DNA of 64,000 bases from Orientallactaga sibirica (GCA_036365145.1 JAEOAD010000015.1:39199501-39263500), one strand, 5' to 3'; positions 20,911 to 31,989 are shown, counted from the first letter of the stretch. Notes: a model not told the origin generated them from the sequence alone. Program-made: numbers and translations.

Positions 20911-21059
20911 AGGTAACTTCCACTGGGTGGTGGTTACAGCAATGTGTGCATTTATCAAAGCTCATCAAAGCACACTTCTAGATCTCTACATTTCACAGAA
21001 TGTGGTAGAATATATCTTAATTTTAAAAGCCTTAGAACTCGTTATGGGATCTATGAAAG

Positions 21060-21400
21060 GGGGCAGAGGAAGCACCAGAGGGTCTATGGAAATGTGTGGT
21101 CAGGAAAGGCTGCAAGAAAGAGGAGCCTTTTTCACCAAGCCTTCAAGCATGGGTGAAAATAAGAGATGGCAGATGTGAAGGAGCTCAGAGAATGGCTAAA
21201 TGCAAGGAATTACTTAGCTGAATTGCTGGTACCTCCTCAAAGCAAGAGAAAAAGAAGCTGGAACAAGCATGTGGGTAGGAAACTGGGAGTGATCACATTG
21301 GGCTACTCCTCAGAGAAACTGGTTGAAGGCCAGGTCCTTGGAGATGGAAATGTGTACTCCTTCAGGCCCACAGCAATGTGCCAGGGCAGACTTGGCACCT
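21060..21400. mobile_element. Ancient repeat-like segment (unassigned)
   Basis: AAGGCTGCAAGAAAGAGGAG ... CAAGCCTTCAAGCATGGGTG resembles the repeat near 5.5 kb. Assignment uncertain. Confidence 0.3.
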
Positions 21401-21544
21401 AGCCCATTTCTGGGCACATAGAAAATACTCAGTTAATGTTTTTCAAGCAAATGAAATATAAATAAAAGAACTGCTAACAGGTCTCAGTCTAAGCAATGGC
21501 TTGGAGCCCCGGAGAGGACCCAGGCTGGCTCTGACTCACCCTGC

Positions 21545-21700
21545 AGAGAAGCGCAGCACAGTCTTGGAGTACTGAACTTGAACACATTCTATCACGCAGC
21601 TCAAGTCGCCCTGGGGGCGCCATATAACTTTATTGTAAGCTCATGCAATAACACAGGCAAATGGAACAACAATGTAAAGTTGGCTTTAATTAAAATGAAG
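21545..21700. other. AT-rich conserved-looking non-coding block
   Basis: Unique sequence with GGGGGCGCCATATAACTTTA (21613-21632), TTGTAAGCTCATGCAATAAC, AACAACAATGTAAAG and CTTTAATTAAAATGA. HOX/CDX-, SOX- and homeodomain-like words lie within 110 bp. No repeat or frame explains it. Confidence 0.35.
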
Positions 21701-21709
21701 GGTGTTTGC

Positions 21710-22420
21710 CTCTCCCTCCTTTTCCTCCCAAGCCAGAGCAGCCTGCTGAGCTATACAGAGCAATCAGAGGAATGTTTCCAAAGTGGGCGGCTGCCTTCCA
21801 CCCCCTGATGAGGTTCACCAACATTTGAGCAGCCCTTCCCACTCCCCATCCTCCACCGCACTCCTGTCTCATATGATCCACATGACAGAGGGCATGAGGA
21901 AGCAAAACGGGACCGGTGGTGCCATCCTAAGAGACATGGGAAAGGAAAGGCAAGTGTTCACTCCAGAGACCTTGTCCACACAGACACCCCGCACACACTT
22001 CCTTCGCTACTATGAGTAGAGTTCATGTCAGGGCCCGTCTGGAAGGAAGTCATCAGTACAAAACATGCAAACACCAGGGAAACTGTGAGGACTCTATGAG
22101 TCCAGAGGTTCATACAACTGACATCTGGAAAAGAAAACTGATCCTAAGAATTTACTGACTGGGAAAAGGACCGTGTATACAAGGATCAAGAGAGATAGCA
22201 TGAGGCTCAGCTTGTTATGCACTTTCATACCCCACCCCACCCCCACTCAGTATTAGCTGCAATGTGCTGATCAAGCTTTCACCACAAAATGTTGCCATTT
22301 CTAGGGACAGGGAACTGTGATTCAGAGCACTGGCCTATTCCTTTCGTGTAAATTCTGTCCAGTTGCAGATTAAAGCTCCCAAGATGACACTCACACCCTT
22401 GTGAGATTTTCAAAGACCTA
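21710..22420. other. Unique sequence, nothing recognised
   Basis: No supported gene or repeat. Short frames only. Confidence 0.4.
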
Positions 22421-22427
22421 ACAGTTG

Positions 22428-22521
22428 TGCATCTGGCTTTACGTAGTACTGGGGATTCAAACCCAGGCCATTAGGCTTTGCAAGCAAGTGCCTTTAACTG
22501 CTCAGCCATCCATCCAGCCCT
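22428..22521 (-). mobile_element. Truncated DIP-like SINE head, probably tailless
   Basis: Antisense head only, from TGCATCTGGCTTTACGTAGT to CATCCATCCAGCCCT. The CT-rich part and A-tail are missing. ACAGTTG / ACAATTG flank it at 22421-22427 and 22522-22528. Confidence 0.75.
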
Positions 22522-22744
22522 ACAATTGACCATTCAGATAGGTCTCAGCATACCATGGGTCCAGGCTCTCTGTTGTGCTTCGGGCTGAAAAGAGAAGTTC
22601 TAAACATTTCAGCCTGGGGTTTGCATTCAACACATACTCCGAGGACTTCTCCATGCTAAGCTTTGTGTCCAGAGGTTTCAACTCCACTAATAATGATATG
22701 ATAAAAGTACAGCTAGCATCTCTTATCAATTGGTAATGGGCCAA

Positions 22745-22870
22745 GCTCCTTCCGAAAACCTTTTTCACATGTTAGCACATTTAATCCTCACATAATCTAT
22801 GAAGTAGATAATATTAGGCCCATTTTCCAGATGAGAAAACAAGCTCATAAAGGCTGTTTCTAATCTCTGA
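22745..22870 (-). mobile_element. MIR SINE
   Basis: TTAGCACATTTAATCCTCAC, TATGAAGTAGATAATATTAG, CCCATTTTCCAGATGAGAAA: canonical antisense MIR. Confidence 0.75.
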
Positions 22871-23080
22871 CTTTATAGCTTACCTTGGTTCCTACCCACA
22901 AAGCAGTAGCATAAGAGTAGTCACCACTAACCACACTCCTCTCCTGTGTTACAAGTTCTGAATCCAGAAAAGGCGCCTTCATCCTAGTCTCCTATAAAGC
23001 TCAGGCTCAGACAGCTGGCCCAGGTGTAGTCCCTCAGCACACCTACACAAAATAAAACCTGGATGCAAAAGAAGGCAGAG

Positions 23081-23275
23081 AGCTGGAGAGATGGCTTGGT
23101 GGTTAAAGGTGCTTGCTTTGCAAACCTAACATTCTGGTTTGAATATCCAGGACCCACATAAAACCAGATGCACAAAGTGGCACATGCATCTAGAATTCAT
23201 TCATGGTGGCAAGAGACCCTGGTATGTCCATATTCATCTTCTCCCTATCTGTGTCTTCAAATAAATAAAAATAGC
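23081..23275 (+). mobile_element. DIP-like SINE, left arm of an inverted pair
   Basis: AGCTGGAGAGATGGCTTGGT to TTCAAATAAATAAAAATAGC. Abuts an antisense copy with no spacer. Confidence 0.9.
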
Positions 23276-23507
23276 TTTTTTTTAATTTTTGAGAAACAAA
23301 GAGAAGAAGAAAGAGAAAGAGAAAGAGAATGGGCATGCCAGGGCCTTTCATCCACTGTGAACAAACTCCAGATGTGTGCACCCCCTTGTGCACATGTGCA
23401 ACATTGTGTCGTTTTTGTGTCTAGCTATTACATGGGACCTAAGATTGAAACAAGTATTCTTAGGCTTCTCAGGAAAGTGTCTTAACAGCTGTCATCTCTC
23501 CAGCCCA
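23276..23507 (-). mobile_element. DIP-like SINE, right arm of an inverted pair
   Basis: TTTTTTTTAATTTTTGAGAA to GTCATCTCTCCAGCCCA. It carries an extra segment (CATGTGCAACATTGTGTCG, about 35 bp) in the body. AAGGCAGAG at 23072-23080 and 23508-23516 flanks the pair as a whole. Confidence 0.88.
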
Positions 23508-23892
23508 AAGGCAGAGCCAGTTGGGGGATGCGCCAGGGCAGTGGCAGAGATGTCCAGCTCTTCAGACCAGCAGTGATGGAGCTTCTGGTATCCAGCAGAT
23601 TCCACAGGTATTGACTGAGTGAACAAATAATGGTTTTTACTAAAAATTGTCTCCACTGTTTGGTCATCCCTGTGGTGCCCCAGAACTTGTAAGCTGCCTA
23701 ACATCCTATAGTAAATTCCTACCCAAAATGCACTCTGTTGTTCATAATGGAAACCCAGATGAACTGGTAGCCTCTGGTGGCCCAAACTTCTACCCACAAC
23801 AATACACAGCCTCATTTTCTTCTCTCCAGTTTGCAACTTGGACGCTCTTCCTGCCATGTCACAGAAGACAAAACTAAGCCAAAAAGAGATCT

Positions 23893-24107
23893 GGACCTGG
23901 CCTGATGGTACAAGCCAGTAATCCCAGATACTCAGGAGGCTGAGGCAGGAAATGGCAAGTTCAAGGCCTGAGTGGGCTATAGAAGTGAGTTCAAAATCAA
24001 GCTGAGCAAGTTTGTCTGAAAATAAAAGGTAAAAATAGGGTGTTTGCCTGGCATGTCTGAGGCCCTAAGTGTAATCCTGCAACAGAGAGAGCAAGAGAGA
24101 GATAGAG
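23893..24107 (+). mobile_element. Old B1-ID composite SINE (B4/RSINE-like)
   Basis: B1-like half (AGTAATCCCAGATACTCAGG ... CTGAGCAAGTTTGTCTGAAA) followed by an ID-like half (GTTTGCCTGGCATGTCTGAG, GCCCTAAGTGTAATCCTGCA). Confidence 0.6.
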
Positions 24108-24609
24108 AGATCTGACCAGCTGCCTATGAGTACATACTAAATTGGGCTGCATGAAACTATAGATATGCAATAGTTACAGGCTAGAAACAGTATCTTCCTG
24201 TGAAATGATATAATGGAAATAGGATTCTGGGCTAGAATTATCTGCCTCCAAAGTATTTGCTGTTTCCATCACTGCTGCTTTCTCACCATTGTGAAAACTA
24301 GTAAGCAAGAAGCTGCACACAAGCGGTATGGTTAAGGAAGTGGGGCAGGGAAGGTGTATTTTCTGGAGGAAACTGAAAGGCCTGGAGGAATGGGAGATCA
24401 CAGACTGCGACTTCAGTCGAATGGTACATCTTTCCTTGCCTCTGCCTAGGCCCTTGCCCTGAGCTCACCATAGGGGAGGGCGTGCAGGGCTCGGTCCTCA
24501 AGTTCGTGGAGCTTCTTAGGATTCATCAGCAGAGAGCTAGCTCAGGATGGGAAGAACAACGAGAGCCCTTCAAACCTGTTTATGTGCAAAAGGAAGGAAG
24601 GCCTCCTCT

Positions 24610-24780
24610 GGGAGTGGAGGCCAGAGTGGAGCTTCAGGACGGTAGGGCATCAGGCAATGGGCACAGCAGGTACAAAGGATCAGAGGCCAGAGAGAACATG
24701 GCTATGGGAAGAGAAATGAGGAACTCAGCTTCAGTACAGTGTCCTGTGTGGAGGAGAACATTAAAGACTAAGTGAAAAGA
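24610..24780. mobile_element. Ancient repeat-like segment (unassigned)
   Basis: CAATGGGCACAGCAGGTACA ... AGAGGCCAGAGAGAACATGG resembles the same old repeat as near 5.5 kb. Confidence 0.3.
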
Positions 24781-25129
24781 AAGGTTGAGAACACCATCAT
24801 CGGCCTGTCCTGGCACCCACGACGTGTAATGTAACTGAGTTTTCCTGATTTAGTCCCTGCCCTCAGGGCCATGTGATCCAGCAGGGACACCATGGCTCAC
24901 CAAGCATGGGCCTAGTTAATTCCCTAGTTGCGGTTCAGCTATGTTTGATCAACACAAAGTTCCGGGAACCATGAGAGCCCCCCCACCCCCCGCCAAGCAG
25001 GGCATGTTGAGGAGTTTGGGGGTGGGGCAGGAGAGAGGGGGATTTGAGGAAGTAAGGATGGAGGCAGCCTGCAAGGAAACTGCTAGAGTAATTCAGCCCA
25101 GATGGGCCATGGCAGAGAAGATGGATGTG

Positions 25130-25270
25130 TTCCCAATCGATTCCAAGCTCTGTGATGCAGTTCGATTATTACGTGATGTAACCTCCCCCTTCCTCAGTTT
25201 CCTCATCTGTGAGACAGGACTGTAGAAGGACCTTCCCCAAACTGCTGTGCAAGGTGCTGAGTGAGCTGAT
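25130..25270 (+). mobile_element. MIR fragment
   Basis: CCTTCCTCAGTTTCCTCATC and TGTGAGACAGGACTGTAGAA fit the MIR core; the left part is weak. Confidence 0.5.
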
Positions 25271-26060
25271 TCCCTGGGAAGTGGGTGCAGTGGTGGAAGT
25301 TAGTTAGGTATGGCTGCTGGCTGGTCAGATCTAGAGAGGATGGGAACCCCCGCGGACTCCTTCAATAGGAAAGTCTTGTGGGTGTGTGGATCCTCTGGGT
25401 GAAGCTATCCCTGGGCTGCTGCCTTCGAGAGAGCAGACTCGAGGAAGCTGGGACTACCAGATGGTATCCAAGGCTGTAGGAAAAGAGAAGTCCTGGGGAG
25501 AAAGTACAGCATGATGCCCTGCTGAGAATGAGGTCTCAACTGGCTTGGTGTGCCAGGTGGGTGCTGGGGACGGCCGCCCAGCAGGGGAGGGGAGAATGCT
25601 GGGATGACAGTGCCCCTGGAAACATGCAGCAAGTCACCCTGCCTGACCCCAGCAGCCTTGGCCGCTGGCCTTTCCCTGATTCCTGGGGGACCCAGGCCTG
25701 AGTCAGCTCCTCTGGGTCCTGAACCTGTCTGAGCCTTCAGACCTAGGCTTAGGCAACTAAGCCGCAGCTCATGCTAACAAATCCCTTTTAATGGGGAGAT
25801 CAACCTTTCAATACTGCCACTGCCGCTTTGGAAACATCCCAGGGCAGTGGACAGCAGGCTGGGCACAGGTCCAGAGGTGCTGGGAGAGTGGGCATCCAAG
25901 TACTAGGGGCTATCCCAGGCCTCTTGGGCTTGTCACCACTTACTCCAGCAGCTGTGGGAACTCCCAGTACTGGTTTAGCATGCTCACTCACCAAAGCTCC
26001 CTGGGGAGATGCAAGGCACAGATGTGGAAGGAATCTGGTGCCTGCAAGGTTTGGTGGACA
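25270..26060. other. Unique sequence, nothing recognised
   Basis: GC-richer prose with frames of about 100 codons on several strands and no recognisable domain. Confidence 0.35.
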
Positions 26061-26073
26061 AGAATCATGTCCA

Positions 26074-26315
26074 ATGGGCTGGAGAGATGGCTTAGCGGTT
26101 AAATGCTTGCCTATGAAGCCTAAGGACCCCGGTTCGAGGCTCGCTTCTCCAGGACCCATGTAAGCCAGATACACAAGGGGGTGCATGCATCTGGAGTTCG
26201 TTTGCAGTGGCTGGAGGCCCTGGTGCACCCATTCTTTCCCCCCCCCTGCCTATTTCTGTATCTCTCTCTCAAATAAATAAATAAATAAATAATAAAATAT
26301 TAAAAAAAAAAAAAA
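26074..26315 (+). mobile_element. Young DIP-like SINE with perfect target duplication
   Basis: GGGCTGGAGAGATGGCTTAG head, a small duplication (CGGTTCGAGGCTCGCTTCTC), CT-rich stretch, AAATAAATAAATAA tail and poly-A. AGAATCATGTCCA is repeated exactly at 26061-26073 and 26316-26328. Confidence 0.96.
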
Positions 26316-26464
26316 AGAATCATGTCCAAGGAGCTCTGTAGCCCTTAAGAAGTGCAGTGACTTCCATTCCAACTTCAGAGTCTGGGGTAAGCCTTCCTTC
26401 TATCTAGAGGCTTCTTCCTCTAGATACTGACAAGGTGTCTCCATCACCGTCATCACCTTTTTTG

Positions 26465-26466
<2 letters not shown>

Positions 26467-26506
<40 letters not shown>
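26467..26506. repeat. (TG)n microsatellite
   Basis: About 20 TG units, at the end of a degraded B4-type SINE. Confidence 0.95.
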
Positions 26507-26508
<2 letters not shown>

Positions 26509-26819
26509 AGATGGGGGGCTGTGTGTGGTGCATGTGCTTGGCAGCATCCCATGTACTCGCCTGTGGGGCAGGGCAGAATAAAGGGTGTCCCACTCTATCC
26601 CTTTTCTGCCCATTCTTGTTTCGGCCTGAGTCTCTTGCTGATACCAGTGCGTGCTGCTTTTCATGGACCAGGGTGATTCCCAGGTCTCTGCTCCCCTTTT
26701 GTGGACCAGAGTGACAAGCAAAGGAATCTGGAGATTGGATCTCAGTGGTTCCAGGACCCCCTCAGGCCCTCATGCTTATTCAGAAAGTGCACTTAACCAC
26801 TGAACAATCTCTTCAGCCA
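26467..26819 (-). mobile_element. Degraded B4-type composite SINE
   Basis: Antisense: TG-rich end, then poorly matching middle, then ID-like head CACTTAACCACTGAACAATC and TCTTCAGCC near 26811. The middle is too diverged to be sure it is one element. Confidence 0.4.
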
Positions 26820-27090
26820 CCTTCATCATCTTTTACCTAAAAGTCATCCTTTCAGGGAGGTAGCTCTTCCTGCACTTAAAACTGCAAACACAGCCTTCCC
26901 TTCCCCTCCCCCATCCTCGCTAGCACACTTCCCAACTTTATTTACCTCTGCAAGGTAGTCACCATCTGCTGTCCCATGTTTAACTTTTCATTTGTAGTTG
27001 TTCAGCTAAAGAGAAACTCCACAGAGCAGAGAGCTGACTAACCCCAAGCCCAGAACCAAGCCAGCACACGGTAGACAGTCAAATATTTGT

Positions 27091-27125
27091 TTGCTGACTG
27101 ACTGACTGACTGACTGACTGATTGA
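27091..27125. repeat. (TGAC)n microsatellite
   Basis: Eight tandem GACT/TGAC units. Confidence 0.92.
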
Positions 27126-27249
27126 GTAGGAGGAGTCACTAGACCTTGAATCAGAGTCCAGAGCTTTCATTCTAATTTTCCCACATTTCCTGAATGTTCT
27201 CCAAACCTTAATCTCCACGTGCACAGGATGGGGACTGACATCTGCCAAG

Positions 27250-28160
27250 GCTTTGAAAGCTCGAGCAAATTATAGGCAATGGGAGCAGAGAGGAAAGCGG
27301 AGTCACACACTGAGGTCAGGTGGCAGAGGTGGGGTCGCTCTGGAGGTTGGCATTGTTAGTCAGGGGAGTTATTGGCTTCTGGAGCTAAGTGGGAAGGATC
27401 TGACTGGCAGCTCCTGGAGGGCTCTTTGATGCATTGTAAATCCCTGGAATCTACCATGAGGAGTTTCCTTCCTGGACCCAAGGCTGCTCTGAGCCCAGTG
27501 TCTCCAGCAGGCCTGGGTAAGCCTTCAGAAGGAGGTCCCCTCTCCTCCTGAAGGGAGAGCTTCCTAGGGATCCAGGAGAACCTGAGGCCACTTCCAAATG
27601 ACCATGGCACCTCAGAGAGGAGGACAGCTTTGAGGGAAGAGCCCTGTTCTCTGAACACAAAACCAAGTGGCCAGTCTGTAAGGCTGAGGCAGTAAGAGTG
27701 TTCACTGGGCAAATATCCTCCCTGGCCCTCAAATCCATCTCTAACACCTTCTCTGGAAGCCTTCCTTGACATCTCCACCCACCTAGGGAGACCAAACACT
27801 TGCTCACTTGAGAATTCTATACCCTACCCAGTCACTCATTCCTTACGGAGGTGGATTCATGAAGCCTCTGCTGGACTCCAGCACTGGCCCAAGCCCTGGG
27901 CACACAGTAGTGAAGGGCTTCTTCTCTGAATGCAATGCATTGTGCTCCTGGAATCTGCAAACTCCCAGCATGCTCTTCCTGCCTCTCTGGTCGGTCGTTT
28001 CTTCTACTGCACTGCCAGATGGTACTACCCAGCCCCTGTGCCCAGAGCTAGTCGATAATTGGGACTGGATATAGAGAACATGGCTTCTAAGCATCTCCAA
28101 CCCCCCAACTTCTTGGCCATTCTTTCCTAAGACCTCCAGACCTGCTTCTACCCAGCACTA
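27250..28160. other. Unique sequence, nothing recognised
   Basis: Overlapping minus-strand frames (27356-27799 and 27451-27807) show no domain or splice logic. Confidence 0.35.
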
Positions 28161-28169
28161 TAAACAATG

Positions 28170-28265
28170 TCCCCAGCAATGTCATTGCTCTCTGTTTATT
28201 TAATTACATATCACTCATTCTTGTACCTAGAATCACATTTAGCACATAGTACGTACTTGATAGGT
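28170..28265 (+). mobile_element. L2 3'-end fragment
   Basis: TTGTACCTAGAATCACATTT and AGCACATAGTACGTACTTGA follow the L2 3' phrase '..GCCTAG.AC...GCACATAGTAGG.ACTCAATA'. Confidence 0.45.
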
Positions 28266-28267
28266 GT

Positions 28268-28370
28268 GGAAGGAAGGAAGGGCAGGAAGAGGGAGGAATG
28301 GAGGGAGGGAGGGGGAAGGAAAGAAGAAAGGAAGATAAGCGGGAAGGAAAGGGGAAAGAGAAAGGGGGAA
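28268..28370. repeat. Purine-rich GGAA/GGGA tract
   Basis: About 100 bp of almost pure A/G. Confidence 0.9.
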
Positions 28371-28379
28371 TCCTCTGGC

Positions 28380-30330
28380 ACCGAGACATCTATATGTGCC
28401 TTCTTAGATTTGTCCCTTACCCTTCTGAGCTCAAGATCTTTGAGTTACTTCAGTGTGGTCCCAGGATCTACAGCACCAGCTCCACCTGGGACCCCTTACA
28501 GATGCAGAACACTGGCCAGCTGTGGATCTGCAGATCAACAAGATCCCCAGGTGCTGGACATGCACTTGGACATTTGAGAAACACAATGCCAGGCTCTGAA
28601 GAAGATAGTGCCAGCCTTGCCAACCTCCCACAAAAGTAAAGAGTGTCAAATGGATGACTAATGTGAAAACATTTTGAACACTGGAATATTCTGGGCAGAT
28701 GAGATAGACTGCTATAAGTATTCTTATGATTAATAATAGTCCTCACTGAAAACCCACTTTATAGTTCTGTTTCTAAAACCTCATTAAATTCTGTTCAAAT
28801 GTGCCATTCAAAGTTACGTTCTAGTCCACTGAGTTTTGTAAACCCCAAGCCTTTCAAACAGATTGGGGCTTGGGCTTAGGGACAGAAACTTAGGCCTAGC
28901 TTATGATGGTCGCCATGGGCCTGATTGAATGCAAAATTTTTTCCCCCACAACACCCTGCCAACTGATTGATCCTGGGGAAGAAGGAGATGTCAGGACCCA
29001 GTTCCTCAGAGAAAGGAAAAACTAAGTAGAGGCAGAGGGTGGAAAAAGACAAGCATGGGGTTTCACGCTGGTTTGCGGGGTTGTACTGCATGCCTGTAAT
29101 CTTCTGCCTTTCAGCCTTTGCCAAACCATGTGGAAGGAAAAGAAGGGAGCAGAAGAGAAGGGAGCAGACGCTGGTAGGGATTACCTCAGCCACAGGCTGG
29201 GCCGTGGGCCGCCCCTGAGAGAGCGAACCACACACGCAGCTGTGAGGCGCTGCTGGGACTTTGGATGCCTTGGCCCATCGGCCCTCTGCCTACAACAGAG
29301 GTGAAGACTGAAGGTTACCAAGCGACATCTTGCCCTTGAGTTTAGAGCAGGGAACAGGAGAATGTGAGAACCGTGATTAAATAAGGTAGTAATTGATAAC
29401 TGATCAGGACTATAAGCAAGGCAGCCAAACCTCTCTTGGCCCCTAGCTCATTCAGGCAGCATGCTCAGCCGGGCTGGCCACCCAGGGCTGGCTCTTCATG
29501 AAACAGGGACTCTCCCACAGCATTCAAGCCTGTGAACTCTGAATCCAGCACCCCAGTCTTCCTTCTTCCATCTTGTCCTTTCCAGGTACAAACTTCCCAG
29601 CTGCTGCCTGGCTCACACTGCTGCTGCCTGGGGACAAACGGAGCCCTGAGGCTGAGTCGGGTTCTGGTGCATCACACTGACCGTTCATTCTCTAGATCAG
29701 TCCATCCCTTGCCGTACACTCTCTGACACTGACAATGAGCCAGGCCTGGGTGGGCTTCACAGACAAGAGGAATAAGACGGGTGGAGCCCACAATCTCTAG
29801 CGGAGGCACCATTGGCTTTGTCTTGTCAAAGGGTGGGTAGTGAAAGAACACAGCCAGGGCAGGCATTCTGTGAAGGTGTTGGGGGCATCTGTGCTGAGAA
29901 CTCTTATCCTTCATGGTAGGAGGGAGACTTGGACAACAGAGTCTGCGAGAGACTCAAGCTCACTGGTACTCACGGGTATGCAGTAACATACTTCACTTCC
30001 CTGCGCCCATGCAACTGTACATGAAATAGTTAGGTGACTCCTCGTGCACTGCTGGGGCCCAGTCACACAGGGGTCTAGGAAGTGAAACCCAGCGACCTTC
30101 TGAGCAATCCTCCTCTTGGGAATCTATGGGGAAGGAACTCCTGCCTGGGGAGAAGGGCGTGAGAACACTAACGGGAACTAGTTGGGCACGAAAGATGCAG
30201 CGCATGGCAGCAACACCTATCAGTGAGAGGAAACAGATATATTATGGACAGATCTTTAGAAATGTGTCAAATGAGAAAGAATCAGAAACAGAAGGTGCAC
30301 TATAGGAAAATGCCAGTTACATGAATTTTA
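28380..30330. other. Unique sequence, nothing recognised
   Basis: Read on both strands without finding a repeat core, RNA gene or plausible exon chain. Longest frame is 119 codons (28876-29235, minus), not recognisable. Confidence 0.35.
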
Positions 30331-30355
30331 AACATATGTAAAGAAAACAACACCC

Positions 30356-30590
30356 AAGGTGGGGAGATGGCTCAGCAGTTAAAAGCTCTTACTTATAAAG
30401 CCTCGTGGCCCAGATTCAGTTCCTCAGTATCCATGTAAAGCCAGATGCACAAAGTGGCTCATGCATCTCAAGTTCATTTGTAGTGACAAGAAGCCCACTC
30501 ATTACCTCCCTCCCTCCCTCCCTCCTCTCTATCTCCCTCCTTTTCTCCCTCCCTCCCTCGTTGTCTCTCAAATAACTAAATAAAACTCAA
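30356..30590 (+). mobile_element. DIP-like SINE, outer element of a nested cluster
   Basis: AAGGTGGGGAGATGGCTCAG to TCAAATAACTAAATAAAACT, with a CCTCCCTCCCTC expansion. AAAGAAAACAACACCC sits immediately upstream (30340-30355) and again only at 31037-31052, after two more SINEs. Confidence 0.85.
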
Positions 30591-30631
30591 ATCTTCACAC
30601 TTCCTTTGTTTGAGGAGAGTATTGCTTTAAG

Positions 30632-30840
30632 GGGGCTGGAGAGACAGCTAAGCGGTTAAGGCACTTGCGTGCAAAGCTAAAGGACCCAGGTTTGATTCCC
30701 CAGGACCTACATAAGCCAGCTGCACAAGGTAGCACATATGTCTGGAGTTCAGTTTGCAGTGACTGGAGGCCCTGACACACTCTCTCTCTCCCTCTCTGTC
30801 TCTCCCTCAAATAAATAAAAATAAAACTTTTTTTTAAAAA
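30632..30840 (+). mobile_element. DIP-like SINE, middle of the nested cluster
   Basis: GGGGCTGGAGAGACAGCTAA to CCCTCAAATAAATAAAAATA and a long A-tail. Confidence 0.9.
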
Positions 30841-30861
30841 AAAAAAGAAGAAGAAGGAATA

Positions 30862-31036
30862 AGCTGGGCATAGTGGTGCACACCTTTAATCCCAGCACTC
30901 GGGAGGCAGAGGTAGGAGGATCATCATGAGTTCGAGGACAACCTGAGACTACATATTGAATTCCAGGTCAGTCTGAGCTAGAGTGAGACCCTACCTCAAA
31001 AAAACGAAAAACAAACAAACAAAAAAGAGGGAATAA
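30862..31036 (+). mobile_element. B1 SINE, last in the nested cluster
   Basis: AGCTGGGCATAGTGGTGCAC to GAGACCCTACCTCAAAAAAA. Short flanks AGAAGGAATAA / AGAGGGAATAA are probably its own target duplication. Confidence 0.93.
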
Positions 31037-31479
31037 AAAGAAAACAACACCCTATCTTTTAAAAGCAATGTGTATTTTCAAGGACAGGTACCAGCCAGTA
31101 GAGTGGGAACCAATAGAGATGAGGGAGGTGGGAGATAGGTTTGGGAATGAAGGAGGAAACATGACCTGGCAGGAAGGATGAGGATGGTAGATTGCACACA
31201 GAGGAGAGAATGAAGTACATTTGCTCTACCTACCCAAGATTTTTAAAAGGGGGCGGGGGACAGAAGGTACTCAGGGAAGGCTGTCAGGTTCTATTCTCAC
31301 ACATCTCACTTGTCATTCATGTTCCAAGTCAGTTTGCTACTTACCAGACACTCCCTGACCCTTCCAGTAGGACTGACCTGAGTGATTTCTAAGACAGGGA
31401 GAGGAACTAGACTGGAGGAGCCCACTGTCTAAAGTGGAGATCCTGCTGGGTAAGTTCTGTCACACGGTGGAGGGGAAGC

Positions 31480-31790
31480 AAGGCAGTGGAAGAACACAGT
31501 CAAGGCAGAGAGAGCAAGCGGTGCAGGGAGCCCCTGATGCCACCACAGCTCTGCAGGAGACTCGGGATGGTCAGCAGCTCTTCAGGGCAGAGCACGCAGA
31601 GCAGGAGTGGGAGGTGGAGGGAGGAAGCTGTGGTACACAGTGAGGCTGGACCAGTAAAGGGCTCCATGTGCCATTGTGAAGACTTTGCACTTTATCTTAT
31701 AGCCACTGGACAGGGCTTTGAACTCAAGAGGACATGCTCAGATTTGGGTCTCCAGCATTCTCATAGAACCACAGTTATGTGGAATGTCAT
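31480..31790. mobile_element. Ancient repeat-like segment (unassigned)
   Basis: GTGAAGACTTTGCACTTTAT and TAGCCACTGGACAGGGCTTT recall an old mammal-wide repeat. A 154-codon frame (31486-31950) runs through it, so that frame is not a gene. Confidence 0.4.
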
Positions 31791-31989
31791 GAGCAGATGT
31801 GGCATGACCATACAGCTCCAAGAGCAGAAAGGTCACACCAGACTTTACTGCCTACAAAATCTCACTAGATCCCCACACCACCTGTGGAAGAGGCAAGACC
31901 AATGTTACACAGATCTTATAGAGAGCTCACTGAGGCTTGGGAAATTATGAAATCTTAAACTCTGAAAGGAACTGCAGCCAGTACTGAAA

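Larger units (their letters stand above)
17690..21035 (+). mobile_element. Old L1 (ORF2 part plus 3' end), heavily interrupted
   Basis: Fragments follow L1 ORF2 order: ATGTAGCTAAAGCAGAGCTT (17735), TCTGGTCCTTTGGAGAGATT (18257), AACAACTTTATGCTAATTAA (18784), CTTCCTAACTCATTATATGA (19088), AAATCCTTAAAATATATATG (19529), ATGATAATCTCAATAGG (19719), CCTTTCACAATAAAATAGTC (19768). The 3' region follows, with AAATTCCACTTGCAGTTATTTACCCAAGAGAAATG-type wording around 20146-20180 and TGGTGGTTACAGCAATGTGT (20927). Inserted into it are B1 copies (17806, 18539, 18910, 19184), B1-like SINEs (18041, 19829), a younger L1 3' end (18325) and an LTR-like repeat (20560). Frame destroyed; inactive. Confidence 0.8.

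Noticed and set aside
27356..27807. Overlapping minus-strand frames of 147 and 118 codons
   Set aside because: Two different frames open over the same DNA, neither with a domain; typical of chance in GC-balanced sequence.
31486..31950. 154-codon + strand frame
   Set aside because: Lies largely in old-repeat-like sequence, with no domain and no conserved composition.
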